From positions 30,146,333-30,210,332 of the forward strand of contig OX419756.1 in the NCBI GenBank assembly GCA_948567375.1: a stretch of DNA of 64,000 nucleotides. Direction: 5' to 3'. The DNA comes from Lunularia cruciata (Eukaryota > Streptophyta > Marchantiopsida > Lunulariales > Lunulariaceae). Shown here one piece after another: positions 10,228-21,640 of the stretch. A program made the position numbers and the translations under genes. Each line of letters starts with the position of its first letter. The stretch's first letter is position 1. The notes below the pieces were generated by a model, which was not told the origin of the DNA, did not search any database, and worked only from the letters and a program-made list of their open reading frames with translations.

Positions 10228-13200
10228 TGTGGTGCCCACATTTTTTGTTTTTTTCAAAATAAAGCCAAAGAAGTGTATAGAGAAGTCGGATTGCGCCTGG
10301 TTGGCCAAAGAAGACGACAAAAATTGTCTTCGGGGTGAAACCCGAAGTAAAGTGGCCTCGGGTCATAAGGCGAAGTATTCTGAAATGCCATGTCAGCAAA
10401 CGATACGAAGTAAATTGTCTTCGGATCGGGAAGGGGAGCTCAACCCGAGGCAAAGACAGTCTAACAACCTTTCGTCGGGGCGAGAAACTCAAGAAGGGGC
10501 GGTTTCAAAATTGGCGGCTCATATGTGTGAAGGTGAGGCGACAGTAACGGGTGCATGCAGGAGGTGTGATTTCTTGGTAGAAACTCAAAGTGACGGAAGA
10601 CGAAGAAGTGCAACTCTATAAAAATCGAGACTGCAACGACGAAATGTCAAGCAATTTTCCTTCGCCGTTGAGGAGTCGTCTTGCAGGTGATCGGGGAAAG
10701 GGAAATAGAGTTGGACTTGTGTTAGTGCGTAAGGGGGAAGTCGAGAGAGAGAAATCGAGAGACCGAAAGAAAGCAGAAGAGATGCGAGGAGGGAAGAAGA
10801 ACTCCGAATTTAAAGTGAGAAATCATGCAATTCGGAGATTAGATGTAGTAGCGAGGATCAAAGTCTTGACCGACTTCGGATCACCTTTCTGGCATGGAAT
10901 TGGAACATAAGCTTTCCAGGATTCATGACAAAAATCATCGAGAGTAAATGTCTCGATGGTCCCGAGGAAGAAGGGAAGAGAGGAAATCCGGCTCGCTGGA
11001 CAGAGTCGGATTGGAGACTTGTACTCGGGAAGGAGGCAGGCTCGGAGCAGGGGCCCACGTTCTTGGGGAAAGGGGAGATAGCCCAAGAAACTCAAGAGGT
11101 GAGAGATGCCTTCTTGTCGAAGAGAACGAAGAATGGGTACAAGGTAGAAAGTTACAAAGACCCTGTCAAGAGAGGAATTGTGAGTGCTTTGATGGCAATC
11201 CTGAAGCCGGAGAGAACTACCTATGTGATGAAACACCAAGCGGTGTTCTTTCACAAATTTTTTGCAGGAGAACCAATTAATTGGGCAAGGTGTTTTCATG
11301 GGAGAACGAGGTAGATGGTGTGGAATCTGCGGGATAAGTCCCCTCCACATTATATTGTGCCGTTTGCAGCGCATTTCTATCTCGGGCTCAATTTGCTGAA
11401 CTCGGCGGAGCGGAATCGGATGGTGTCGCACTTCCATCCGGATGTGTGAAAGGAAGTCGATGCGGAGGAGCAGCAATACATTCTTCAAATCCGGAGCGCA
11501 GACAATTACTACTCGAAGACAAGGAAGAACGTGGAGGTCGTTGAAAGTACCCCGACGAAGAAGAGAACTCTGCAAGCAGACGCCGAAGAAAACAAGAAAC
11601 CTCGGAAGGTGCAGAGAAATAACCCGAGGCGAGGAATGGTGGTGATTGAGTCGGAAGATGAAGACTCAGAAGGCGAAGCCGAGCTCAAGACGGAGGACTC
11701 GGAACGTGAGGAGGAACCTGAGCTGACACGGCAGAGTTGAGATACAAGCAGTGATAGTGAAGTCGGTGGAGAAATGACCTCGGCACCAACGCCTAAAGAA
11801 TACGAAGAAGAAATTCAAGCCGAGGTAAAAGCCAAAGACAATGCAGCGCTGGAAGACGAAGTACCGGTGCTCAAGGAGAAGAAGATCGCAGTACAGCGAG
11901 GAATTCGCTCGAGACGTAAGGCAAAGGGGGAAGCGGGACCGAGTAGAGTGACAGAAGAAGTAGAAGGAAGCTTGGGTAGTGAAGCATCAATTCCAATACG
12001 AAGACTGCAGAGAAGAAGGCAAGTATCGGATGAACATGAAGTACAAGGAGAAGTAGCCGCACGAGAAGAAGTGATCCCGAGTGATGGAGTGGAGTACCTG
12101 CGGGAAGTGGTGTGTCCGCTGTTAGTAAAGTTAGAACATAAGAAGAAGGAGATGCAGTCCACATGTCCGGAGGTAAAGACTGTATTGCAGGTGTTGGCAA
12201 GATTAGAAGAAGAAAACTCGGAGTTGAAGAAGAGTATGACCCGAGGTGAGAAGGAGAGAGAAGTACTGCAATTGGAGGCAGTGGAGAGAAGTCAGGTAAT
12301 CAAAAACCTGAGGAGAGAATTGAGCTATCGAGAGGATCTTGCGAGGAAGAGTGATGTCGTAAGGGAGCGACAAGTAGCTGAAGTTGAAATCTTGAAGCAG
12401 CAGTTTGCTGATTCAAGAGTAGAGCTCATCCATGCTATGGCAAGAGTAACATCAAAGGATCAAGAGCTCGATCGAGTGATGGAGAGTATGGAGGAGAAGA
12501 AGCAACTCTGGCAGCGAGAGTTGGCTGCGAGATATGGAGAAGAAGAGAGATTACGAGACTTACTTCGTAATCAGGAAGAAAAGGTTGCACAGAAGGAGAA
12601 AGAGAAGGACGCGGTGAAGGCCGAATTCGAAGAAGAGTTGGCGATGTACAGAGAGGAATGGCTTGCAGATCGGGAACAAGAAAGGAAGACAAGATTAGAG
12701 CCATTGCAAGAGATAGTCCTCAGAGTAAACGCAATGCTAAGTACAGAGGCCAGCGTTTGAATTGAAGAAATGCGTCTGCACGAGTTGAAGTTGTTAGTGC
12801 AGGAGACGAGGCAAAGGCAAGCAAAAGATACAGATCTAAATGCTTTGTTGATTAAGTTGAGAACTCGTGTAGATAGGAAGATCTTAGAAGTAGAAGACAA
12901 TATCACCATTAGATTAGACTTAGTAAGAATAGAGTTAGAAAAGCTTCGGCAGGATGTTAAAGCAAAACCCGACGTAGATAACATCGGGATCCAAATGTCT
13001 TCGGAGTTGGTCTCAGGAACAGTAGAGAAGAGTGGGTCGAAAGATGAAGAGTTAGATAGATTACCTGTTAGTACAATTTCAGATCAGGAAAGAGAATTGT
13101 TAAATCTGGTAGAAGAAGTAGAAGATATGAAACCCGAGGACAGAATAGTAGGAAGTAAGATTACTTCGGGTTCAAGGTTGAAAGACGAGGAAGAAGTAGA

Positions 13201-14009
13201 CATCGGATCGGATTAGTAACCGATTTGAGATTTGAAGAGACAGATATGCAGAGGTGCATTGTCATTTCGGATCTGCAGGTTAGAACAGTTGTTGTAGAAC
13301 GGTATAGTTGTTAGAACTGTCGATTGCTTCACTATTTAAGAGTGGCATTCGCAGGAAATTGTTGTTCAGTGCTCATTATTTCTGAGAATAGATAAAGCAA
13401 AGTGCTGTGAAGCAGTGCTCGTCGCTTGAGCTTGATTCCGAGTATCAACTTTGTATTTGTGGTTGTGAATCTTTGGAGAAATTCAAAGTGCAAGTCAGTG
13501 TGCTTGTTGGATGTTTGATTCCACAGCCTTGATCTTCATTCTGTGTGTTTGATCTTGAGTGAAGTGCAATCGAAGCAATGCCTTGACAGATCTAAGAGGA
13601 ATTGTAGTGTTGGTAGTATTTTGCATTTGTGAGTGCAGTGCGAAGTTGAAGTGAAGCAATTTTGATCGAGGAAGTTGTGCCTTCAGTGGAAGGGTGGAAC
13701 ACAATTCTGAGGCGAAGTCGTTTTGCAGTGAAGTGCCATTTTCGGGAGAGCCTGAATCATCACAATCAAGATTGCTTGGAAAGATTTGATGAAGTTGTGA
13801 TTATGGAGTGTTAATTTGTGACAAGACTGCAAGTCAGTGCTTGTTACTCTCTTCTGGGTGTGGTTTCTACTTGAGAGACTAAAGAAGAACTCAAGAAGAA
13901 CTGAAATTGTTACTTTGCTTCGTATTTGGACATTTCTGACTCGTATCTTTGCGGGAACCAACTTTACTTACCCGATTACCGCAAAAGTGATATTTGCCGG
14001 GTTGTCACA
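10228..14009 (+). repeat. Element A 3' LTR (3.78 kb)
   Basis: A near-identical direct repeat of 244-4023, ending GTTGTCACA before the CTAGC duplication at 14010. TATA boxes are at 10616-10624 and 13332-13340. In genomic RNA, this copy's U3 would place the LTR ORF downstream of pol, like a third gene. Confidence 0.93.
10644..13216 (+). pseudogene. LTR-embedded ORF (3' LTR copy)
   Basis: The counterpart of 660-3233. Lesions: a 1-base deletion near 10867 (frame shift), TAG at 11312, TGA at about 11447 (CAA in the other LTR), TGA at about 11738 (GGA in the other), TGA at 12758, and the terminal TAG at 13214. The TAG at 11312 and the TGA at 12758 are shared with the 5' LTR copy; the other lesions are private. 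The longest intact stretch is 11774-12760 (328 codons), covering the coiled-coil half. Confidence 0.7.
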
Positions 14010-14014
14010 CTAGC
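14010..14014. repeat. Target-site duplication of A (right copy)
   Basis: CTAGC, matching 239-243. Confidence 0.93.
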
Positions 14015-14840
14015 ATAAGCCATTGGATGATCATGCCCATCTTGGTCTAATTGACTAAGAGTGCATCCTATAGCTACATTATAGCATCAGTGTAGAGGAT
14101 GAAAGGTTTACTCCAATCAGGTTTAGCAAGAATTAGAGCTACAACAAGGGATTGCTTGAGCTCCTCAAAAGCTTTGAGAGCCTCCTTGTCTTCTAAAATC
14201 ACCATGTAATCTACACCCTTCTTCATGTAGATGGTTAATGCATAAGCCTTGTTGGAAAATGAGAAGATGAACCTCCTATAGTATCGAACCATCCCCAAGA
14301 ATTGGCATAACTTTGTCAAGCTTGAAGGGAATGGAAGGTCTGAGATTTTCCTCACCTTCTCAAGATCAACTATTCCATCCTTGGAGATGATGTGCATCAA
14401 AGTGGACCTTCTTCACATCCAAAAATGCACTTCTTTGGGTTGAGTGATGCATTTGCCTCATCCAAGTGTTGCAAGACTTTTATTAGGTGCTTAAAGTGCT
14501 CCTCCTTGCTCTCATAGACACAAAATTCATCAATGAAGTCTCTCACAAATTTCCCAATGAAAGGTTCAAATACCTTGTTCATGAACCGTTGGAATGTGGC
14601 TAGAGCATTGCAAAGCCCAAAAGGCATGACCTTGAAAGCATAAGTTCCCCAAGGTGTGGTGAATGTGGTGAATGTGGTCAGTTGTTGATGCTCTGGTGCA
14701 ATCTTGATTTGGTTATATCCACTAAAACCATCTCCAAAACTATGCTTCTCATGACTTGCAACCTCCTCCAAGATATCATCAATGAATGGTAATGGGTAGT
14801 AGTCCTTCTTGGTAACAGCATTGAGCTTCTTGTAATCCAC
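14015..14840 (-). pseudogene. Element B reverse transcriptase and RNase H start
   Basis: RT from DYKKLNAVTKKDYYPLP through DGFSGYNQIKI and VMPFGLCNALATFQRFMN to the active-site region RDFIDEFCVY, where the second catalytic aspartate of the usual x-D-D is replaced by glutamate. A frame change near 14400 leads into the thumb/RNase H junction (LCQFLGMVRYYRRF, KPDWSKPFILYTDA). A local TTFTTFTT duplication sits in the palm. It continues at 243-1 beyond element A. Inactive. Confidence 0.85.
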
Positions 14841-14846
14841 ACATAC

Positions 14847-15333
14847 TCAAAGCTTGCCATTCTTTTTCTTCACAATCACAATTGGAGACACCCATTCTGA
14901 ATTCTCCACCTCAAAGATAAATCCAGCCTCCTTGAGCTTATCAATCTCCTCCTTCACAACCAAAGATATTGGTGGGCTTATGCAACGTTTCTTTTGGCAG
15001 ATTGGTCTTGCATGTGACTCCACCTCTACCTTGTGCTCCTCCAAGGTGACTTCCTTCAAATCCTTGTAACTGAAAGCAAACACATGGATGAGCTTGCAGA
15101 AAATCTCCTCAAATCTCACCTTCTCCTCCTTGGTAACATTTGGGCCATACTTGAGGGTAGCTAACCTTCCCTCTATCTCTCTCAAGTGTCACTAGTGATT
15201 TATCCTTCAAAACCTCTAGCTTAGGTGCAAAATCCATAGCACACAAGGAATACACATTTGAATCTAATTTAGATTCATCCTCCTCCATGTCTGTGTCCAA
15301 ACCTGAAGCTCCTTCTTCAAAATATGATTCCAA
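14847..15333 (-). pseudogene. Element B protease-RT linker and RT N-terminus
   Basis: Two overlapping minus frames (15109-15333 and 14847-15185) encode the stretch before RT: an acidic linker, then EEKVRFEEIFCKLIHVFAFS and EFENSEWVSPIVIVKKKNGKL-like sequence, the conserved RT entry block. At least one frameshift separates them. Confidence 0.7.
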
Positions 15334-15601
15334 ATAATCAAAAGATGGTGTATCTTAATGTGAAGTGTTGGTGGTGTTAGTCACAGGAACTGTGACTTTA
15401 TGGTTTGATGGCCCAATCTTCAAGTACCCTTTGTGCCATTGATCAGTTGTATGTGCTGCTCTCAACCATGGCCTCCCAAGAAGTAAGTCATAGCTTGAAT
15501 CCTTCAACACTTGGAAAGTCATGAGATTTTGAACTCCCGTAACTGAACTACCACTTTATCCATCACCCCTACTGGTCAAACTTGTTGCTTGTTTGCCATG
15601 C

Positions 15602-15841
15602 TCACCACAATGTTAAAGGTCTTGAGGGTATCATATCCAACTTCTTCATCAACCTTTCTGACATGGCATTCACTATTGATCCTCCATCAACCAATGCATC
15701 CTTGATGTTGTGACCATTTATTCTTACATCAATCTTGGAGGCATATTCACAAGCCTCCCATAGTGTTGGTTTAGCATCCACCAATCCCATTGATATTGGG
15801 ACTTTTGCCTTCTTCTTCCTCTTGCTCCTTGTAGAGCTCAC
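15602..15841 (-). pseudogene. Element B aspartic protease
   Basis: Retropepsin-like segment with ALVDGGSIVNAMSERLMKKL; the D-G-G-S form is frequent in plant gypsy proteases in place of D-S-G. It is preceded by KVPISMGLVDAKPTLWEACEY. It is short because stops cut the frame on both sides. Confidence 0.75.
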
Positions 15842-16197
15842 ACCACCTCACACCACCTTTCTCAAAGTAGGAATCAAAGTAATCAATTGGCCCACTGTGA
15901 TGTTAGCCTTGTGACTACCAACATCCTCCAAGACATTGTAGTTCCATTGTTGCTTTGGGATCAAGAAGTCCTCCATCCCCAACTTCTTCCTTGAATTCTT
16001 TGTTGTTGATGGTGTTGAAGTGCTTGCGCTAGTGCTCCTAGTAGGTATAGGAGTACCTTGGCTAGGAGTACATCCTTGAGTGCACATCCTCTGCAAAATG
16101 AGCTCTCTTCTTCTCTTGTGCCAAAAGCTCCAAATTAAGACTCTTGGAGTTTGAGCACTCTCCCTTCTCATACTTACTCTCAACCACATCTATAGAT

Positions 16198-17189
16198 GCT
16201 ATCTCCTTACCTTTTTTGGATTAGGAGGCACTTGGGTTTCATTACCTCCCTCTTTCCCTCTATTGGCTCCCTCATAACCTCTTCTTCCATGGTAAGTGGA
16301 ATATGGTTAATTTCTTTGGATATGGCCTCTTCCTCCACAACCAAACCAATTTCTCTCATTAAAATTTTTTTTGGTTGGCCTCCTCTATATAGATACCTTC
16401 TGTAACTCCTAGGCCCTCTCCCCACATTCTGATCCACCTCTCTCTTCTCCCATAGTTGCACTACATTGATCTTTAGATTTGCAAGTTGTTCTGTGATGGT
16501 TTGAAGTGGATCCTCTAATGGAGGTGCAAGAACTGGAGCAACTACTACTTGTGGTGCAACCTTTGCCACCAAAGTATTAAAAGTTCCACCATACTTGTAA
16601 CCTTGAGGAGGATGCACAACCTCCTTCACCACCAAATCACTCTCATCCTCTTTCAAACTTTCCTCCATATGAATCGCAATCTTGATAGCTTCAACCTTGG
16701 AAAAAGGTTTCTCATATCTCACCTTGCTTCTAATTTGTGGTCTCAACCCTCCCACAAAATTCTTGGTGAGCATGGCTCCTATACCAATCATAGTAGTCTC
16801 CTTATCATCCCTACCTTTCCTCAACACTATGCAAAATCTGGACTCTAACTTTTCCACTCTTTCCACATAGACTTCACTTTCTCTCCATCTCCTTGTTTGA
16901 GAAAGGTAACCTCACTCATCAATCTCTCATAACTCTCTCTAGAAGAAAGTTCTCAATGAGTGCTAAATTCAAACTCTCCAAAGACTCTTCTTCCCCATCT
17001 CTCCTCTCTCTCTTTTGGTATTCTGACTCATACCATATAAGTGATGCATCCTCAAAGAAATCTGGTAATAATGAGACCCACTCATTCTTCCTCCTCTCAT
17101 TGTTTTCCTATGCAAGCTCTCTTGAAGTCTCTCACAAAGACCTCCACATCTTCTCCATCCTTGCCAAAGAAAACCGGAAGTTTCCCCAT
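16198..17189 (-). pseudogene. Element B gag
   Basis: Starts at the ATG at 17189-17187, which matches the gag start of D at 63345 (GKLPVFFGKDGED-type N-terminus). It is out of frame by about 16866, where the clearly readable part begins: ERVEKLESRFCIVLRKGR, GAMLTKNFVGGLRPQIRSKV, KEVVHPPQGYKYGG. Many antisense ORFs over this region are shadows. Dead by frameshift. Confidence 0.8.
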
Positions 17190-17421
17190 CTTAACTCCTC
17201 ACTATCTTTCTCTTCTCTCAATTTTTTTCTCTTTTCTTTTCTCTCACTCTATAACTAATAGAGTATATATATGACTAACACCATCTAAGAATAATCCACT
17301 ATAGGGAACACAAAAGGTTCAAGTTGCTCCAAGATTTCTATAGCAACATCAAATCCTAGAGTGCAAATTAATCAAACTTTCATGGATAGTTTATCCATAA
17401 GTTGAAAGATTATCTCCATTA

Positions 17422-17900
17422 CTAATCTTGAGAACTAGCTAATGAAGATGGTAGTATTTCTGTAACTGTACTAAGACTCTCTCCAAGATCCTTCATCAAA
17501 TTCTCCAAAATTCCTTGTACTCCACTACATTCATGTCCTTTTGGAAGTCCTTCCACTCCACAAACCTCACACAACTCCTTGGTCTTAGATCTTCTCCCTC
17601 CCAATCTTGGTGAAGAAGATCCAACATGCAAACCCAAGTCAAGAAAGCCTCTCCTTTCTCTCAAAAGTCAATGGATATGAAGTTGCCTTATGTCCCTTCT
17701 CTCCACATAAAAAGCACTTAGACTCACTCTTTCTTCCAAGTGGTGTAGGCTTTTGGATCCTCTCAACACTTTCTTCAAATTCTATTCTAAACTCTCTTCT
17801 GCTCAAATCCACCCCTCAAATCACCTCAAACTCTTGGGGAACCTTACATAGCCTCAATTTCCACTCTTGGTGACCCTCCATGTTCCCAAGATGAGTCTAA
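17422..17900 (-). pseudogene. Element B pre-gag zinc-knuckle ORF
   Basis: The decayed counterpart of the D ORF at 62612-63109. It contains CFLCGEKGHKA-type knuckle sequence around 17690-17720, then the conserved tail (TKELCEVCGVEGLPKGHEC) in the intact stretch 17422-17664. Frames change between these parts. It lies between the LTR and gag. Confidence 0.65.
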
Positions 17901-18717
17901 ACACTCAAACATGCTTTTTGTTGCTCTCACACTCCTCATGCATGAAATCTAAACTCTCTTCCTCACTTCTCTTCCTCTTCCTAAATCTAAGTTGACCCTT
18001 CCTCACAATTTCAGTCAAATCTCACACCTAGGATGTCACAGTCCTCTGAAAGTTTTCACACTTAATCACAACTCTAGGGTGTTTCTCCTTGAAAAAATTC
18101 AGATTTTTTCATTGAGCCATTTGGCCTAGGCACCTTTCTATTCAACACACATATTTCAGATTTGGCCTGAAAACCATCCCCTCACTTAACAAACTTATAA
18201 CTCTGCTCAAGAATGATCTTGGTCTACTTTTTGTGTCAATAGGTAGGATACAATAAATTAAATTTTCTTGGAAATTTCAACACCATCCACTTAAAATTGA
18301 AGAAATGCCAGACTCTGTACAATTTTCCAAAGAGCATGCAGTTGCGGGAGCAGTTTACCCTATCAACTTACAAAAATTCTAACCCAATGTCCATAGCAGA
18401 TCTCACAATAATTTCAAATGTGCTAACTGAAATATTACCCATGCTATCATGTGTAGAAATTTCAAGTCCAGATTCTAAACTTGAGATTTTGACCAAAATC
18501 TCCTTAATCCCCAAAATCTGCAATCCACCTCACACAATCTCTCCAAATCCTCTCAAGTATACAAGATGTACAAAATCACCTCAAAGACATAATAATAAAC
18601 TACAGGGTATAAAAATGGGACTCTTTCCTCTCCTAAAGTTCTCTCCAAGTGAGCTCTCATAGCCTCCTTCTGTCTAATATAGAATTTACGTAGAACATTA
18701 TCTTGCCTTCTAGAGAG
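17901..18717. other. Element B 5' leader
   Basis: About 800 bases between the primer site and the zinc-knuckle ORF. It is similar to D 61799-62610 on the other strand. No convincing ORF is seen; the short ORFs here are not shared in frame with D. Confidence 0.5.
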
Positions 18718-18739
18718 GTCCCGGCAACGGAACAAAAAA
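18718..18739 (-). other. Element B primer-binding site
   Basis: On the minus strand TTGTTCCGTTGCCGGGAC abuts the LTR. D has TTGGTTCCGTTGCCGGGAC at the same place. It resembles the tRNA-Asp site with changes in the GGCGCC part; the primer tRNA is uncertain. Confidence 0.6.
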
Positions 18740-19433
18740 TGGGAGCCGGCCTGTCTCTTACTCATGATGAACCTCTAATAGCTATTATGGTAGCACACCA
18801 TAGACTAAGAAGGCAAAGAACCCCAACTCCATCATACTCCTCCAAGGCTAACACTCCAATACTCAAGACATTGCTCACTAGAGAACTCAATCAGAGAGAG
18901 AGATAGTTGCAAATGAAAGGATGATGAGTACTTCCTCACTCTTTTGTTATATACTTGTGAAATAGTTACACACCAAAGTTACTAATTACTAGAGTAACTC
19001 AAGTGACTAGACTAAAAGTCAAGTAAAGTCAAAAAGTATAAAGGAATATTTATCCACATGGGCATATTCCACTAAGCATGTGATCTTATCTTGACCCAAC
19101 CACTAAGTCAAGGATTCCTTCACATGGGCTATCCTTGGACTATAGAAGAATCTAAAACAAAAAGGTTTGCGGGCCCAAGAGTTCTCAACTCTTTCCTCAA
19201 AGCCAAACATCTAGGAATAATACCAAGTCAACACACTAGAATCCAAAATAGTGGTGCTCATCTTTTCTACTTCCTCTAAATTAAGGTCCCCTCTATCTTA
19301 GCTATGACTAACTTTAGCTAATCATAACTAATGTAGAACTATCCTTTATCTCTATATAAATAATATCTCTCAAGTACTTGTAATACCAAGCTAAATATCA
19401 CTATACCACACACATGCACAAATGGGTGTTACA
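18740..19433 (-). repeat. Element B 5' LTR (694 bp)
   Basis: Minus-strand TGTAACACCCATTTG start at 19433. It matches the D LTR at 61097-61775 throughout, including GTATATAA before the presumed transcription start. The inner end TGGGAGCCGG corresponds to TGTGAGCCGG in D. Confidence 0.85.
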
Positions 19434-21509
19434 AAACAGTGTGCACGTAGCCAAGGTGGGGCCTAATAAAGTCACCATGGAAAAGGAGGAGAGCTCAGAT
19501 GGAGAAATCTCGAAAGTACAAAGATCACAACTTTGGAGTAAGGCATAAGAAGGAGCATTGCCTGAAGAGGAAGATGAAGGCCAAGCCAATGACAAGAAGT
19601 GCAACAGAGTGGACTATCTGTCAAAGGTTGTGTGTCCGTTGTTGACGTTCCTACAACAAAAGAAAGTAGAGATGGTGAGTGCTAACCTTGATGTGCATGA
19701 TGAGTTGGAATAGTAGAGAAGTGGAGTGCGGAAACCTCATTGTTGAGAAGCAAGCCAACAAGAGTAGAGATGGAAGCAGAAGAACTTCGGGTGGAGGAGA
19801 TTCTTTGGAGTAAGTACTTTGAAGAAATGAGGGAGGATTTGGTGAAGTATCACAAGAGGGCAAAGGAGATGACAACTTTGGTCAAAGTTGTTAAGGGAGA
19901 AATTGCTGATGCACGAGTAGAGTTAATACACTCAAAGGTGAGTGTAGGCATAATGGAGCAGGAGTTGGAGAGTCTCAAGAAGAAGGCCATTGAGAAAGAT
20001 CAAGCCTGGTAGCGGGAGTAAGCCGAGCATGATAGAGAAAAAGATTGATTGTAAGGATTAATGAGAGTGGCAAAAGAGCAAATTATTGTGAATCAACAAG
20101 AGAAGGAGACAATGAAGGCTGAATTTGAGGACAAGCTCCAGATGTATCGCAATGAGTTGGAGGAAGAAAGGAAGAAGGAGAAGCTCAAGATTGTAAGAGA
20201 AGCCGATGACGTAGCCAGGATGGTAAATAAGATCAAGGCAATGTTGAGCATGGAGGTTGAAGGTAAATTGGAAGGAGCCAGATTGCACGAGTTGAAATTG
20301 TTGGTGCAGGAGACACAGAAGAGAAAGGCAAAGGACATGGGTTGAACAATTTATTGATTCATTTGTGAGAACAAGTAGATAGAAAAATGTTAGAAGTAGG
20401 AGACAATGTGTGTCTCAGATTGGATCTTGTTAGGACCAAGTTATAGTGAAGTACAAGAAGTTAGAAGACCTAATGTAGCAAAGGTAAGGATGCAGGTGTC
20501 TTTGGAGTTGTCCTCTAAGATATTAGAGAAGAGTGGGGTGGAAGATAAAGAATTAGATAAGGTACCCACTAGTGCAATTGTAATTTGTAGTGAAGACATT
20601 GTAGAAATACAAGAGTTAGGAGTAGAATTGAGTAGACCCAAAGATGGGGAAATTCTCAAAGGAATATTGGGTTTGGAAGCCGAGGAAGAAGTTGACATCG
20701 GATCGGAGTAGAAATAGTTTTGAGATTTGAACAAGCAGATATGAGAGGTGCATTTTTATTTTGGATCTAAAGGTAGGAAAAGTTGTTGTAAAATGGTATA
20801 GTTATTAGATAATTGCTGAAGTGCTCTGCCTATTTTAAGGAGGCATTCACAAGGTTATGTTGATTATTGCTCATATTTTTTGAGAATAGATAAAGCAAAG
20901 TGTTGTGAAGCAATGCTCATTGCTTGAGCTCAATTCCAAGTATAAGTGCTACATGTGTGTTTATGAGTGTTTGGAGAATTCTAAAGTGCAAGTTAGTGTG
21001 TTGTTGGATGTTGGATTTTGCAGCCTTGATCTTCATCCTGTGTGTTTGATCTTGAGTGAAGTGCAATTGGAGCAATGCCTTGACAGATTTGAGAGGAATT
21101 GTAGTGTTGGTAGTATTCTACAATTGTGATTGCAGCGTAGTGTTGATGTGAAGCAATTTTGATCAAGGAAGTTGTGCCTTTAGTGGAGGGATGGAACACA
21201 ATTTTGAGGTGAAGTCATTTTGCAATGAAGTGCCATTTTCAAGAGAGATTGAATCATCACAATCAAGATTGTTTGGAAAGATTCAATGGAGTTGTGATTA
21301 TGGGTGACAAATTGTTGTGACAAGACTAAAAATCAGTGCTTGTTACTCTCTTCTGGGTGTAGTTTCTACATGAGAGATTAAAGACAAAACCAAGAAGAAC
21401 TACTTGTTATTTTTTGACTTCATATTTGTCCAATTCTGATCAATATCTCTATCGGAACAAACTTTACTTACCTGATTACTGCAAAAGTGATATTTTTTGG
21501 GTTGTCACA
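19434..21509 (+). repeat. Element C 5' LTR, 3' portion
   Basis: Matches the C 3' LTR from about 32958 to 35042. It starts abruptly at the B junction in the middle of the LTR ORF and ends GTTGTCACA before the primer site. Confidence 0.88.
19740..20711 (+). pseudogene. LTR ORF relic in C 5' LTR
   Basis: Three pieces (19740-20012, 20061-20345, 20406-20711) encode the C-terminal coiled-coil half of the LTR protein. Recognisable blocks are ADARVELIHSKVSVGIMEQE, RLHELKLLVQETQKRKAKD and the end EEEVDIGSE, matching A (EEEVDIGSD) and the C 3' LTR. Frames change between the pieces. Confidence 0.7.
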
Positions 21510-21535
21510 TGACTTTTGGTGCCGCTGCCGGGGAT
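21510..21535 (+). other. Element C primer-binding site
   Basis: TTGGTGCCGCTGCCGGGGA follows the LTR end after the same short spacer as in A; tRNA-Asp type with one change in GGCGCC. Confidence 0.75.
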
Positions 21536-21640
21536 ACAAATCTTGAAAGTGGAAGAATACAAAGCCAATTTTGAAAATGAGTGCCAAAACAATATGAATA
21601 TTTGCATCAAGAACAATAGGAAGAGAAAGTTCAAAGATAA

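Larger units (their letters stand above)
244..14009 (+). mobile_element. Element A: full-length Ty3/gypsy retrotransposon with giant coding LTRs
   Basis: A structurally complete LTR retrotransposon of about 13.8 kb. Two LTRs of 3780 and 3782 bp begin TGTGGTGCCC and end GTTGTCACA. A tRNA-Asp-like primer site follows the 5' LTR, a purine tract precedes the 3' LTR, and a 5-bp TSD flanks the whole. The internal region carries gag, protease, RT, RNase H and integrase in one continuous frame with no chromodomain, consistent with the non-chromovirus (Tat/Athila-like) branch. In-frame nonsense codons in pol mean this copy cannot encode an intact polyprotein. In the first ~225 bases of the LTRs I count eight differences, all transitions, six of them at CG dinucleotides. 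This suggests modest age plus methylation-driven decay. Confidence 0.93.
14010..19433 (-). mobile_element. Element B: Ty3/gypsy element, 5' part through RT
   Basis: Read on the minus strand from 19433 downwards: 5' LTR (19433-18740), primer site, leader with a zinc-knuckle ORF, gag, protease, RT and the start of RNase H, then the insertion of A, then 243-1. It is the same family as D (61097 onward, plus strand), whose LTR, zinc-knuckle ORF and gag are closely similar. Frameshifts and stops are common, so it is dead. The next flanking sequence (19434 onward) is the middle of the C 5' LTR, so B inserted into C. Confidence 0.88.

Noticed and set aside
10823..11575. 250-codon minus-strand ORF across the A 3' LTR (and 855-1391 in the 5' LTR)
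   Set aside because: It is antisense to the LTR ORF. GA-rich sense codons leave the other strand open, and the sense frame is the one preserved at protein level in E and C.
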